Positions 1 through 11,770 of a stretch of DNA of 64,000 nucleotides are shown here, piece after piece. Position 1 is the stretch's first letter; each line of letters starts with the position of its first letter. A program made the translations under genes and the position numbers. This DNA is from Nymphaea colorata (lineage: Eukaryota > Streptophyta > Magnoliopsida > Nymphaeales > Nymphaeaceae): positions 9,576,417 to 9,640,416 of the forward strand of contig NC_045149.1 of NCBI RefSeq assembly GCF_008831285.2, in the 5' to 3' direction. The notes beneath the pieces are model-generated. The model was not told the DNA's origin and did no database searches. It saw only the letters and a list, made by a program, of their open reading frames with translations.

Positions 1-991
1 AAGTTCATATTTTATAAAGTTATTAAATTATACACATTTTTAATTGCAATTACCTTTTGGAATTTTTAGTTTGTCTTTTTTCATCCATGCACTTTTCATG
101 ATTCTCGAATAAGAAACCGTTCCTTTCCAACCAGCTAATAAATAGGTAAATTTCATATCAAAAGAACATGCAGCCAACACATTTGAGTTGGCCAGTCTTT
201 TCCACCATGGTAACTTGGTGCATCCTTTGAAGATACTTTAACATGAACACATGTTCCATCAATTGTGCCAACACAATTCTGAAATGCAATTCAATGTTAA
301 TGCAATATTGACATATTATATAGTATAAAAACTAAGTTAATTAATTATTACCTGAAAGTATGGATAAAATCTATTATTGTATAAGATTTCATTTGGCACA
401 GTTGATCCATCAGATTGTTGAATGAATCTATCAAGAAATTATCTATGTTGAACGATAGAACCAAAGCTGAACCGATCGATGTTTATATGTGTGAGACAAC
501 ATAATGAGAAAGAAAGAAACTTGCTCTTCTACTTTACAATGTCTTGTACTACATAGCCCTCCGTCATGTTGAAGAATATCACATAACTCTTTGAAAGCTG
601 ATGTTCTCATACATGTTATATTACGACATTGTACATCATCATCTAATTTATATATAATTTGATCTCTAATTTTTTGCCTTTCTTTGTAAGATAGTCCAAT
701 TAGTTGATGCACAAGTTGATGTCGATGTTGTCTTCGATGTATAAAATAATAAAAAATATACCATAAAAACGTAACAACTTGTTGTTGTGGGTGTTGTCTC
801 ATGTTATCTAATATGAAATAGGGTAAACAAATAAGTCTGTGTGCAATTGACTCACAAAGAACATAGCGCAAAAGAACACATGATTTCAATATAATTTCCT
901 TACAAAGACAATATATCCATCTGTAGAACCTAAAGATATGGGTTTCAAACAGAGGATCTCTGACATACAATGGTAGATATACTAAAGTCAC
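1..991 (-). pseudogene. ALP1/HARBI1-like transposase, 5' part, frameshifted
   Basis: Plant PIF/Harbinger transposases (ALP1-like, DDE_Tnp_4 superfamily) cut and rejoin DNA with a D-D-E active site. The open part (443-991) has the family's N-terminal region: SAFKELCDILQ, GGLCSTRH and VEEQVSFFLIMLSH. A frame change near 420-445 leads into a stretch ending NEILYNNRFYPYFQ (352 to about 420). A GT..AG intron occupies 279-351. The next exon starts at 278 with CVGTIDGT, which holds the first catalytic Asp. A second frame change follows WPTQ near 200, after which AACSFDMKFTYLLAGW is read in another frame. The true start is unclear; the first Met of the open frame is probably too far upstream. The C-terminal half and the other two acidic residues lie off the window. 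Defective as read. Confidence 0.75.
279..351 (-). other. Intron of the Harbinger-like transposase
   Basis: On the minus strand the upstream exon ends ..CTTTCAG, then GTAATAATT opens the intron, and GCATTTCAG closes it before AATTGTGTTGG. The 73-bp length and position, just before the first DDE motif, match introns of ALP1-like genes. Confidence 0.6.
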
Positions 992-3034
992 ATAAAGAAC
1001 ATGTCTGGATGATATATGTATATATACAATTAAGAAGCATATGTGAAATTAGATTGTTTTTATGAATGGAAAAATGCCAAAAACAACTTATGCTCTCTCT
1101 CTCTCTCTACATAGTAACGACTGAAGGAACAAATTCTATAGCACGACAAGAATTAAGGTGATCAAAGTAAACCGCTTTGTAATAAATGCCATTACTAAAA
1201 TTTGCTGCATGGAACTGCACCTTGCAAACTAAGAAAATGGTAACGAAGATACCATGGTGAGAAACCCCAGGAAGAGCATATTATCTGTAAATGTTCATCC
1301 ATTCATCAACAGGAGCATGTAGTAGAGAACTTTCTCAAAGAGACACAGATTGATATTAGTCTCCCTTGCATTGTTGACACTTAGTCTGATGAATTGGTGT
1401 TAGTGGATAGTGCTACCCAACCTATCAATTGACAGACAATGTGCGAGCTCATCAGAAGGAAAATTCAATCTTGTAAATGGAAGAGATTGGCAAGATGGGA
1501 TTGGGCTTCCCTCATGCGTGGGGCTTATATATTAGTCTAGGAAATAAATTGCCAGTTGACTCAAAGTTGTAGGAAATGGGCTTCAGTCTAGCCTCTTGAT
1601 GTTATCTTTGTAATGCCCAGTCAGAGGACCCAAAGGATGCGGAAAAGGGTAGAAGCAGTTTAGCTGTTGGAGGCAAATTCCCCCAAACCTTCTCCAAAAG
1701 CATGAAATGGTGGCATAAACAGAGATTCGGTAACAAGATGCTTGATAAATGCTGGAAGTACTGCTTCCATCTACTGAGCTGGTTTAGATAGAAGCTGAGG
1801 AACAATATAAGACATAATGAAGAAGAGAAAATTAAAAACAGTGAAGGAAAGGGTGTGGATCGGATGCAAAGAACATACCCTTAGCCTGAAATGGAGGAAG
1901 ATGGACAAAATTATAGTTTAAAACTAGTGTGATTGGCATTTTGTGGTGGACATGGCGTTGACTTGAAGGAACGATTCTTAATATCTCAGGATTCTTAATA
2001 TTCACATTGTGACCTGGTTCAAGAATATGAAAGTGGGTGTCGAATGTCTTTTAGATGTGAGGAAGGAGTGTTCAGTTTAGGAGTTACTGGATGGTTGAAC
2101 ATATCAGTTGAAATAGTGAAGACTGGGTCATTGTAAAATGCCTAGAGATGATTTGGCTGAAACAGGGAATCCCAAGAAGGATTGCACTTCAAACAAATGT
2201 TGGTGAACTATGATCAAGGATTAAAAGTGCAGTTTGAGTCACCTGCGACCTTATTGCATTCCAGCTTCTATGGGGTATCTGTTTTTCAGCATTTTTGTGA
2301 TGAAAAATTGGCCTGCTGCTGAAGTCAGACATTTGCAGGATCTTGTTTCTGAAAACTCAGGTTTAGACTGCTGCAGGGGAAGCAAAAGAGGCTAGAATCC
2401 CTTTGATGAGGGACATATATAGAATCAGGATCTTGAAGTACTGTATTTCTCCCATATAGAACTCAGTACTAGATGTCCAACAAAGGCCTGAGTGATCGCT
2501 CCCAGTGAGTACTGGCACAGGGACGTGAAGATAACAGGCCCTGCAGGGATATCACAGTTTCTTTGATTCGGCCCCAAATTGGAAGAAAAACCAAACAGAA
2601 CATAGCGGAAAAGAAGAAAGCATAGGAACAGAGAAACATAACAACAAAAAACATAGGGACATAGAAACCTAACAACAACACTTACAGCATAATTAAAAAC
2701 TTTGTGGCCAACAAATTTTCAAGGTTGCACACCAAACCTTGAGATAGAGACAGAATCGTTTGGAGCAGAGAAAGATAGAGGTCTGAAACAATAATGTGCA
2801 CTCCCGAGAGAGAGAGAGAGAGAGATGGAATTGATGGCAGGTGGGTGGAAAGGGTATACATGGTAGAAAAAGATAGACTTTTCATTTCCTTCCCAATCCC
2901 TCCAATTTTGGAAGGATTGGATATACATTAGATCTTCCTTTCCTTTCCATCCCTTTGTAACCAAACAAACTTTTTTACTTTTTTTTTTTAATTAATCAAC
3001 CAAACAAAGGATTGATTGTTCTTTCCCTCCCTTT
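992..3034. other. No gene recognised; upstream region of Harbinger-like element
   Basis: This is presumed to be the 5' part of the element, upstream of its minus-strand transposase. It holds a (CT)n tract at 1093-1108 and a (GA)n tract at 2806-2825. The short open frames here have no recognisable domain. I searched for a Myb/SANT-like second gene, as in the 57189-63023 element, and did not find one. Confidence 0.4.
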
Positions 3035-3057
3035 CCCTCCATCCAAACATGGCGTAA
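3035..3057. repeat. Right terminal inverted repeat and TAA target copy of Harbinger-like element
   Basis: The top strand reads CCATCCAAACATGGCG (3039-3054) followed by TAA (3055-3057). The reverse complement starts CGCCATGTTTGGATGG. The left partner would be off the window, so only one target copy can be seen. Confidence 0.55.
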
Positions 3058-3990
3058 GTGCCAAAAATAAGAGGTCAGGTTTTTTTGGATGGCACCATGA
3101 AGCCACCTGTTCCATCTTCTTTAGTTGTTGGATGGATATGCTACAATCATCTGCAATAATCTTACATTCTCAATTCCTTACAAAAAAGACCTGTCTACTT
3201 TTGTTTTATATGTGTGCCCTAACTATTGAAGAAGTTTAGGCAGAGTTGAGGGGAGTGGTAAAGATCATCATAAATAGACAATCACATTAAGAGTGCATTC
3301 TTTTCTTCTCTAAGAAAAGAAGGTTCGCATATGCATTCTTTTTATTCTCTAAAATAGACTATGAGCTTAGTTAGTTAGGAAAAAAAAAAACTGAGTAGAT
3401 GAATCATCCACGGAAGAGGAAGAACCAAAATCTTTGGATGGAAAGCACTCAGACATGCCAATTTCATATCACGTAAAAGATATTTATGGTTTGAACTTCA
3501 AAATAAGACCTCTTAAATCTTAGGGCTAAAAGGATGAAAGAACAAGAAGAATGCTTCCCCACCTTATGCATTGGAGTTTTCCATCTGACCAACTATGTCT
3601 AACAATATGTATTGTTCACCAAAAGAGTAGCATAATTTTGCTCGGAACTACCAGTTTCAAAAGATGAAACCATTTCTGCTGGCAAAAATGTTTGTTCGTT
3701 TAAAACAAAGTTGACCAACAGAAAAATATATACTTTGCTAAGATTTGGGTTTATGTACTTTTCAAATCATTATGGCTGGAAGGTTCATGAATGTACTACT
3801 CTACACGTTCTTGAATTTGTTGTTTTTTTTATGCATACTAGCTACCAATGTATAATGGAAACTCTTAAAGCCACCACATTTGTCAATATAAATGTGGATT
3901 GCTAGCAGTCATTTGTGTTGTGAAAATGGATGCAATACAGGGACTTTGTTTTACATGTGTCAAAATTATGTATGTATTGAAGTTGCCTTC
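3055..3990 (+). repeat. Left arm of a large inverted repeat
   Basis: This arm matches the reverse complement of about 5165-6316 along its whole length, allowing many substitutions and small gaps. Clear anchors are TAAGTGCCAAAAATAAGAGG at the outer end, TTGGATGGCACCATGA, the AAACAAAGTTGACCAACAG block near 3700, and TGTAAATGTGGATTGC-like sequence near 3890. The arms are too divergent to be a recent assembly artefact. No domain was recognised in the short open frames inside. Confidence 0.7.
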
Positions 3991-5164
3991 ATTACTTTGT
4001 TTATATTGTATGCAAGTTTAACATGACCTTTAACTTCCTCTTTGTTATCATTGGAGGGAACAAATAAAATTTGTTATCCCTTTCTGGTGTTATAACAAAG
4101 AAGGTTCCCATTTGTTGAAAGAAGATAACATTTAGTTCTTGCCCGACAAATAACATAATGCAAAAAAAAGGAATACTGCATTTACATGAAAAACTTCAAA
4201 AAGTACATACTCGTTTACACAAAAATGAAGTCAAATATGCATGCAGAATGTAATTTTGTGATGGATGAAAATTTGTTACTACCGATCTTGTATAATCTAA
4301 TACTACAACATTGTAATAACTGGAAGCTCATTGAGATAACTTGTGGCTTGTAATGGTATAGGTAGATCTCTTCTAATGTGATTTCAATGAAACTTATGAG
4401 ATTCTTCATTGATTTACCCCTAGTAGTGTCAGCAACGGATATATATATCTGTGTGTTTTTGTGTGTGTGCGTGTGTGTTTGAATGTTTGAATGGTGAGAA
4501 CAAGTAGTAAGAACGTTATTTTTCTGTATGCAAATATATGCATGTTGCTACACAACCATTAATTTCTTGTACGATGTAATCCAATTCAACAACAATACAA
4601 AGAAACTAAAAATGAAAGTAATAAGAACCTTACAATTCTGAGGTGTCTAATAACACCAAATAGCATCATTTGCAATGTCATAAGTAACATCCTTAAAGTC
4701 TGAAATTAATGGTGACAACAAATAACATCCTATACATTTTGAAGTGTTTAGTTTCACCAATACAAATATTGCTTGCAACTGATTTGCAAGCAAATCAGAA
4801 AAGTTCAATTGTATCTCTAAAATATCCTTAGCTAGCAAATAACAAGAAATTTCTACATTATGAGGGTGTTCAACATCAACTCCAACATAGTTTGTCCATG
4901 GCAAGTAGACCTGAAATATAAGAAAGAAGACAATTTTTATACTAATGATATTAATGCAGATATACAAAGTACAAAAGACGATACTTACACTATGATCAAT
5001 TGCAAGTGCGTGATACTAGTCATACTATGCATTCCCTATTGATGTGCATCCGATAAAAACAAGTAACCGAGAGTGTTAAAACTAGAAAAAATATATCAAT
5101 ACAGTTAGTTAACAGCCTTACCTGCATGCCTCAATTTTGGACAATTTCTCTTTTCATGGCCATA
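3991..5164. other. Spacer of the inverted repeat, with one exon-like minus-strand frame
   Basis: On the minus strand an acceptor-like TATATTTCAG precedes an open stretch from 4910 down to 4647 that begins VYLPWTNYVGVDVEHP and has about 88 codons without a stop. I do not recognise it. It could be an exon of a decayed gene or chance. A (GT)-rich tract lies near 4455-4480. Nothing else in the spacer could be assigned. Confidence 0.25.
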
Positions 5165-6316
5165 ATGAAGGTAGCATCAATACATACATAATTTTGTCAC
5201 CTGTAAAACAGCATCATAGTATTGTGTCCATTTTTCACAACCCAAATGGCTGCTGGCAATCCACATTTACATTGACAACTGTACTGGCTCGAGGAGTGTG
5301 GCATTATACACCACTCAAAAATTGAAGGCAACATATGAGAACATATAAAAAATGCAATTATTCATAGTAAAGGATAATATTAACCTTTAGTTGAACCATA
5401 TTTGAAATAGCCCAAAAAATTGAACCATTAGTTAATTTCAACCCCATCTATATGTCTTTCCCAGCTGGTATGCATAAAAAACAACAAATTCAAGAACATG
5501 TAGAGTAGTACATTCATGAACCTACCAGCCATAATTTGTATGTATTTATTAACTGGTATGCATAAAAAACAACAAATTCATGAACATGTAGAGTAGTATG
5601 TTCATGAACCTACCAACCATAATGATTTGCAAAGTACATAAACCTAAATCTTAGTAAAGTACAAAATTTTCTGTTGGTCAATTTTGTTTTAAACCAACAC
5701 ACTTTTTTCTAGCAAGAATTGTTTCTCTTCAAACAGGTAGTTCCAATAAAAATTATGCTACTATTTTGGCGAATAATACATATGGTGGATGCATTTGATC
5801 AGATCCAGAACTCCAATGCATGAGATGGGGAGGAACTCTTCTTGTTCTTTCCTCCTTTTAGCCCTAATTAAGACTTAAGATGTTCTCTTTTGAAGTTCAA
5901 ACCATAAATATCAATTATTAGTTATTGGATAGGCATGCTTGAGTGCTTTCCATCCCAAGATTTTGGTGCTTCCTCTTCTATGGATGGTCCATCTACTCAG
6001 TTCTTTTAATAACTAATCTCACTTAGTCCATTTTATTGAATTAAAAAATGCATCTACAGAACCTTCTTAGAGAAGAAAAGAATGCACTCTCAATTGTGAT
6101 TGTCTATTTATGATCTTCAAGCACCACTCCCCTCAACTCTGCCTAAACTTCTTCAGGCATGTATATATAACAAAAATAGACAAGTCTCTTTTGCACGGAA
6201 TTGACAATGTAAGATTATATCATATGATTGTAGCATGTCCATCCAACTAAAGAAGGTGGAATAGGTGGCATAATGGTGCCATCCAAAAAAGGCTGGCCTT
6301 TTGTTTTTGGCACTTA
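5165..6316 (-). repeat. Right arm of the large inverted repeat
   Basis: This is the reverse-complement partner of 3055-3990. It is longer, partly because of an internal tandem duplication: about 70 bp carrying TATGCATAAAAAACAACAAA and CATGTAGAGTAGTA occurs at about 5462-5535 and again at about 5553-5626. The outer end at 6314-6316 shows TTA (TAA on the other strand), the site that carries the Harbinger element in the left arm. Confidence 0.7.
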
Positions 6317-6340
6317 AGGCCACCGTCTTCTTCCTGTTTT

Positions 6341-6500
6341 GGGAGAATGGGGGCTGTGGTGGAGCAGCCCCTTTCTCCATTTAACAAAAAAGGGGCTGCA
6401 TGGAGCAGCCCCTTGTTGTATTTGGGAGAATGGGGGCTGAAGCTGAGCATCCCCCTGCTGTAATCATGGGAGAATGGGGGCTGTGGAGGAGAAGCTCCCT
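6341..6500. repeat. GC-rich short repeat with hairpin-forming units
   Basis: GGGAGAATGGGGGCTG occurs three times (6341, 6424, 6468). The first unit continues into GGGGCTGTGGTGGAGCAGCC, where GGGGCTG pairs with CAGCCCC, and a further GGGGCTG..CAGCCCC pair follows at 6393-6414. The local GC content is far above the surroundings. An open frame of 125 codons (6400-6777, plus) crosses it but has no recognisable domain and looks incidental. Confidence 0.55.
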
Positions 6501-6868
6501 CAAAAATCACACACAATGGGCTGCCCCACTGCAGCCAGCTGAGAAACACAAGAGAACATACCATCATTGGTGGTGCAAGCTTTGGTGTTTGAAGATGCTC
6601 TTCTTTCGTTGTCCAGTTCCTTCAATGCAAGTGCTGCAAACTTTGGTGTACGAAGAAACTGAAATGCGTCGGGTTGCGACAAGATGGAAGCGGATGGAGG
6701 GGGGAGAGAGAGAGCACGTAGAGGGACTAAGGAACCCATCCACTCGAGCAATGTTCCTTTTGGATGCTCAGGACTGAATCATAGCCATCCAATATTTTAA
6801 AATTCGGACGGCTCACACATCAATCATGAGATACATTAGTCTCCATGTCTTTGGAGACCGACATTTTC

Positions 6869-6893
6869 CACACACACACACACACATATATGT
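6869..6893. repeat. (CA)n-(TA)n microsatellite
   Basis: About nine CA units are followed by a short TA run. Confidence 0.9.
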
Positions 6894-7194
6894 AGGGAAT
6901 GGTCCGGGTTCCATTCCTGAATGTTATTGCATGAAGTATTAGGAACAGTCACCTTGGTGGCTTCTATATGCATATTAAAATATAATTGTAAATTTAACTT
7001 TTAACAATACAAATTAAAAATATGTCCTAATGAGTCTTAATTAAGAAAGGCAGAAACCAGTCCTAAAAGTAATTAGGAATGCCATTTTTAGGAACAGTTG
7101 CTTGTCTGTTGCTAATTAATTTTAGGAACAGCTGCTCATAATTTTCTGAATGGTTTCCGGTCCTTCCTAAAAGTGTTATTTGTTGTTGTGTAAG
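6894..7194. other. Possible CACTA-like subterminal region next to the Tat element
   Basis: The words TTAGGAACAG (or close variants) occur near 6939, 7091 and 7122, and TCCTAAAAG-like words near 7062 and 7164. The stretch ends TTTGTTGTTGTG at about 7190, which on the other strand reads CACAACAACAAA, similar to CACTA-superfamily ends. The Tat LTR starts five bases further on. No partner end was found, so this is tentative. Confidence 0.25.
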
Positions 7195-10100
7195 TGTTCG
7201 CACCCCACTCCTTTCTCAAAGGGTGTCATATGCAAATCAGCAAAATTCTTTTAAAATTGAGGTTTTGAAAAATATTTTAATGAAAAGGGCTCCGCCCGTC
7301 GGTACGAGATCCAACCGTTCCTACCGCCCTTAACAAGGGTAATTAGACCAAGGACTAAGGATCATTTGGATCATATACGAGTTTTTGATGCAAATCCTAT
7401 ATGCTTATGCATTGAGGTTTTAGATTCAAGAACCAAAATTTATTTCGAATGAGTAATTTGAACTTGTTTTGAAGATTAGAGGATTTTCAAGTTGGTTCAA
7501 AGACCTTTGTTTTTGTGCCATTCGATTTGAAATACACAATTCTTGAGGACCCTGAAGAGTGAAATTGAGTTCTTTATTATGAACTCTAAATGGTTCATGA
7601 GTTGAAATTATGATCAACTTTTGAAAAATAGCTAAGTTTCCTTAGCAAAGAAACTTGATTTTTCAATTCTTCTTTTGCCAAATTGTGTGATTTGGTTAGG
7701 TAGAATTCATTTTTTTGATGAAACATAGGTTCCGAATTGTTAGAAAACAAGTTGTTTTTCAAATATACTTTGGCCAAAATCATGAATGCATTGCTTGTGT
7801 TTTCTTTTGAAGTTAAGAGAAGTTTACAAATTTTTGTTGCAATATGACTTGGTCACTTTTTGCAACTCAAATTTGAATCACTTAACTTCTTGAGAATGTG
7901 CATGTGGTGCCAATGATTTTGAGTGAAAGTGAATGCATGAAATGAGAAGGGAAATTGTATGGAACATTCATTCTTCTCTCTCTCATAATGTCTCAAGGTT
8001 CATTCATATGAAACATACATTCTTCACTCTCTCATAATCTCTTAAGGTCCATATTGCAATTGCACATCATACGATCTACACATAGAGATTGATTTTAATT
8101 AACATGTAGGACTTTCTCCAAATATGCTTATTATATGATTAAACATATGAATTAGAGATGTAGTCCATAAGCTTGAGACTTGACATAGAACTATCAAAAT
8201 AATGAAAAATACACAAATGATGTCGAAATCAAAATTTTTTTTTTTTGAAATAGATGGGAGACATGGATGACATCTACTTTTGTCTCAAGATAGCTAAAAA
8301 AAATTGGACCTTATGTTGACTTAGATAGCTGGAAATTGTGGACATTGATTCCAATAAAGAGCTTGTTTCTTAGATAGAAATGAGAAGTTCTTAATCAAAT
8401 TTCAGATTTCGTACTCATGAAATCATCGACTTCTTATGTATGGATTGCTAAAATTAAATAAATTTTAAAATGAAATGAAAATATTTCATAACTTGGTACT
8501 ATGAAAGTCAAAATGAACCATCTTCTTAAAACCAGTTTGGAAACGTGTTTCAATCTGATTTTAAGAGAAGAAAACAAGTTTTAACAAGAGATTGAACACG
8601 TATATGTATACATTCATGAGAATGCATCCATCCTTAATTTCGTCATGCAAAGGTGGATTACATTCATGAGAATGCATCCATCCTTAATAGGCCTTTTCGT
8701 CATATATATATTGCAACAAGATCACTCTCTCACCGTGATATTCTCTCATGGTGGGGAGTTCAAAATGGTTTTAAGCTGGTTATTTTGAAAGGAACGTGGC
8801 CTTGGGGCCTTTTTCAAAATTTGATATATGGGTTCATCTTTAAGAAAAACTGACGTATGCATGCGATGCATTAACATGTATATTTAATCGTAGGTTTCCT
8901 TTAGCTGGACATCATTTCCAACCATGAAACAAATGAAAATAAACTCTCCCATGAATTGCTGGAATTAAAATGAACTAATGAGAAGCCAAAATAGATGAGA
9001 AATGGTTAAAATCACCTACCTTGCGGTCGGTCTTGATACTTGATCTCCGCCTTCACTTGTTTTCTAAATCGAGCAATCCTAAGCAAGAATCTAGCTTGGA
9101 TTCGAGCTTAGCAAAGCTAGAAGTAGAATAGCTTGCTTGCTGGAATTTGTAGTAGGAAAGAAGGCTTCTCACCACGAAAGTCCTAAGTAAGGGTTGACTT
9201 AAGCACCCTAACTTAGCAAAATCAATGGAGAGAAATGAGGAAGAAAATATGAGAAAAGAGGGAAGAGTACTTGGACGAATCTCTCATCTCTTCCTTGGCT
9301 TCTCCCTCCTAGCTCTTTGGCTGCCACAACTTGGTGAAGTGCTTGAAAATTTCGTCTCCCTTCTTGGTGGCCAAGAGAAGACTTATATAGAGGAGGAGGT
9401 TGGTTCAACCAACTTCTTAACTCACCAAGGGAACTTGCTTAAGACCTTGGGGACTTGTAAAATGAGTTAAATAGGCTTTAAAGACTCTAACTGTCCATTT
9501 CTTAGCCCATTGTCACGAGTTTGGTGGGCTTGGCTTGGTTTGGTCAATATTGGTTCAGACCTAGCTGACCAACTTTGACTAAAAATTCGGACAAAAATAC
9601 CCTTGCACAGGGTTTTGCCTTATTTTGTGCTATTTCTTTATTTTTTTTTTGAAATCAAGCTTGTCAGGTTAAAACCTAGTTACTAAGCTCCAAATGTCAT
9701 TGAATTATGATAATTCAATTTAAATTTGAATAAAATTTGAAAATTCTATCAAATTTGGCTCAAAAAGGGTATTTTCGTCCATAATTTGATTGAAGACGGA
9801 TTTCAACTGAATCAAACTTTCGTTTGAAAGATTTAATTTTAATTTGGTATTTTATTTATGAATTTGACAAATCTAAATGTTTATTTGCCTTTCATAAACT
9901 AATTTTGGGCTCTGTAATGTCAATTTGACCATAGAATGGCAAAATTGTCCAGATTGATCAATTTCGACCAATTGACGAAATTTGATAAATTTGAGCCAAG
10001 AAAGCTCTTAATTGAGTTAAATTGCACTTTGACTGAGTTTAGTCAAAGTGGGTTTGGTTCGGTCAAAGTCTATTTTCGTCCATTAATTGGATCGTGAGAC

Positions 10101-10720
10101 AGACCTACTTTTTGGCCTAGCTGAGCTCATGTTGACAGAGCCTAGCTAAGATTTTGGTGCACTAGGGTTGAACCTACTTGAATTAAGTGTGTTTGACCAG
10201 CCTAGTTATTTCTTTTCGAAGATTGAAAACTCTTTAAAGAGGACCTAGTTAAAGAAGAGAAAAGAAGAGAGAGATGCATAAATGTTTCTCTTTTCCTTGG
10301 TTTTTAGTTATGATATCTTTCATTTCTCCTTGAAAATGATTTTTCATTTAATTGAAAGAAAATATTTATTTATTTATTTATTTTAAATGGGGGGAGTGAC
10401 CCTGGGGGGCTCATGACCACACGGGCTAGGTGGGGCCCACACGTGGGTCCCACATAGCATTCTAGACCGAAGTAGATCCAATTTTTGGATCTGAGTCAAA
10501 ATTTGAATTTAGCAATTGGATTTGAATTTCAAATCCTAATTTGGACATAGTTTGAACTCGTAATCCTGCATTGGGATTTGTGTCACAAGTTAAATTCATA
10601 ATTCGAATCCAAATTACGTTTAGGTTTGAAATTGACATTGAAATTGTAAAATTTCACAATTCTGTTGAGAAATTTTCACATTGCTTCAATTTTGATGTGG
10701 AAAAATTTGGGGTGTTAACA
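7195..10720 (-). repeat. 3' LTR of Tat/Ogre-like copy 1
   Basis: On the minus strand it runs from TGTTAACACCCCAAATTTTT (10720 downward) to ..GGGGTGCGAACA (ending at 7195), giving TG..CA ends and 3526 bp. Its start matches the start of the LTR at 46913 (TGTTATCACCCCAAATTTTT). The matching copy is 19664-23054. It contains a short tandem repeat (ACATTCATGAGAATGCATCC twice, about 8612-8690). Long open frames inside have no family resemblance and are incidental. Confidence 0.85.
9382..9389 (-). promoter_or_regulatory. TATA box of the 3' LTR promoter
   Basis: TATATAAG on the minus strand lies inside a GGA-rich context and is kept in the other LTR at 21912-21919. Transcription would start some 25-35 bases further down the minus strand. 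Confidence 0.5.
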
Positions 10721-10738
10721 GATGCCCCTCTTTGCTGT
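10721..10738 (-). other. Polypurine tract of Tat/Ogre-like copy 1
   Basis: Directly before the 3' LTR the minus strand reads AGCAAAGAGGGGCATC, the purine-rich primer for plus-strand DNA synthesis. It fixes the LTR boundary and the element's orientation. Confidence 0.75.
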
Positions 10739-11770
10739 TAAGCAAGTTGAAGAATTTGCTTAATAGCAAAGATTTATGCACCAAATTTTTGCAAATTGAA
10801 ATTGAAAAATCCATGTTTTAAGTGATGTTGAACCATCATCACTCGAGGGGAAATGATAGACATAAACCTGAAATAAGAGGATTTTCCTCTATCTCACTGG
10901 AGACTTTGTAAAGGAATTAATGTTGGTTGAAAAATTTTGCAATTGTGAAAGTTTTTGCATTTGATGCTTGGAGAACTTAGCCGTTGATGCCTTCTAAACC
11001 ATTGGCAAGTGCTTTTTCTCTCCTTTTACTTAGTTTTTCGCCTATTCACTTTTGTTTTTTAATTTTGATTTTTTCTTTTTGAGCCACCCTTCACTCTTGG
11101 GGAAAATTCCTCATCACCCCAAAAGCTACTACGGAGTTTCACCGCTTTGGTGGTTTTGTGTAGTTTGCTTTGTGTAATATCAAGTCTATCGGGCTTTCTT
11201 CTGAACCCTTGTAACAAGCTTTGGGCCGGAACTCCTAGACCAGTTGGCCTTAGGGTACCAAGTGTAAACACTCCATGGACTTACTTGCTCGAATTCAAAA
11301 GGCTTTAGGGGACTTAATATAAGCAAAATGTTCATGGATTGCTTTTTAGCTTCAAGGGGTAAGCATAAGTCGTATGCCCACCCGTGCCTGCAGAGCTTTG
11401 AACCAGAGGAACAACTACACTCATGCCGAGCTCATCGCTCAATTCATTTTGCTTGATAGCTTTTTCTTGCATCTTGCCAAGGTCTTTTAGCTCACAAGGA
11501 CTTTTTATTGTGGCATCTCATGCTAGACCCTTACAAGTGCCAATTGTCGGGACCAACATTAATTTTTCTACATTAATCCCTCAATTTCATTGAAATTTTT
11601 TGCATATTTCAAGCCAATGCCTTTGCTGTTGTCCTCAAGACATGGGCTGAGTTTGAAAATTTTGACGCTTTTTTTTTTTAAACTAAGGGATACTATGCCC
11701 CTTAGTTGGTTTGAAAATTGGTAAAAATGTGCTTAAAGCACAATTGTTTCGAAATCATTGATTTGCAAAT
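10739..11770 (-). other. Non-coding stretch between integrase and 3' LTR
   Basis: About 1 kb downstream of the integrase stop on the minus strand. Tat-type elements commonly have a long untranslated stretch here. No domain was found; a 70-codon frame at 11059-11271 is not recognisable. Confidence 0.5.

Larger units (their letters stand above)
1..3054 (-). mobile_element. PIF/Harbinger-like DNA transposon, right part
   Basis: The right end is placed at 3054. Read on the minus strand, it starts CGCCATGTTTGGATGG, much like the 16-bp ends of the Harbinger element at 57189-63023 (xGCCCCGTTTGATGGC). It is followed by TAA at 3055-3057, the 3-bp target typical of the family. An ALP1-like transposase lies on the minus strand at its left, cut by the window edge. 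The copy of the flank at 6316 has the same TAA followed by GTGCC but no element, which supports the boundary. The left end is outside the window. I infer that the transposase and the 3054 terminus belong to one element because they are compatible in orientation and spacing; no Myb-like second gene was seen between them. Confidence 0.55.
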
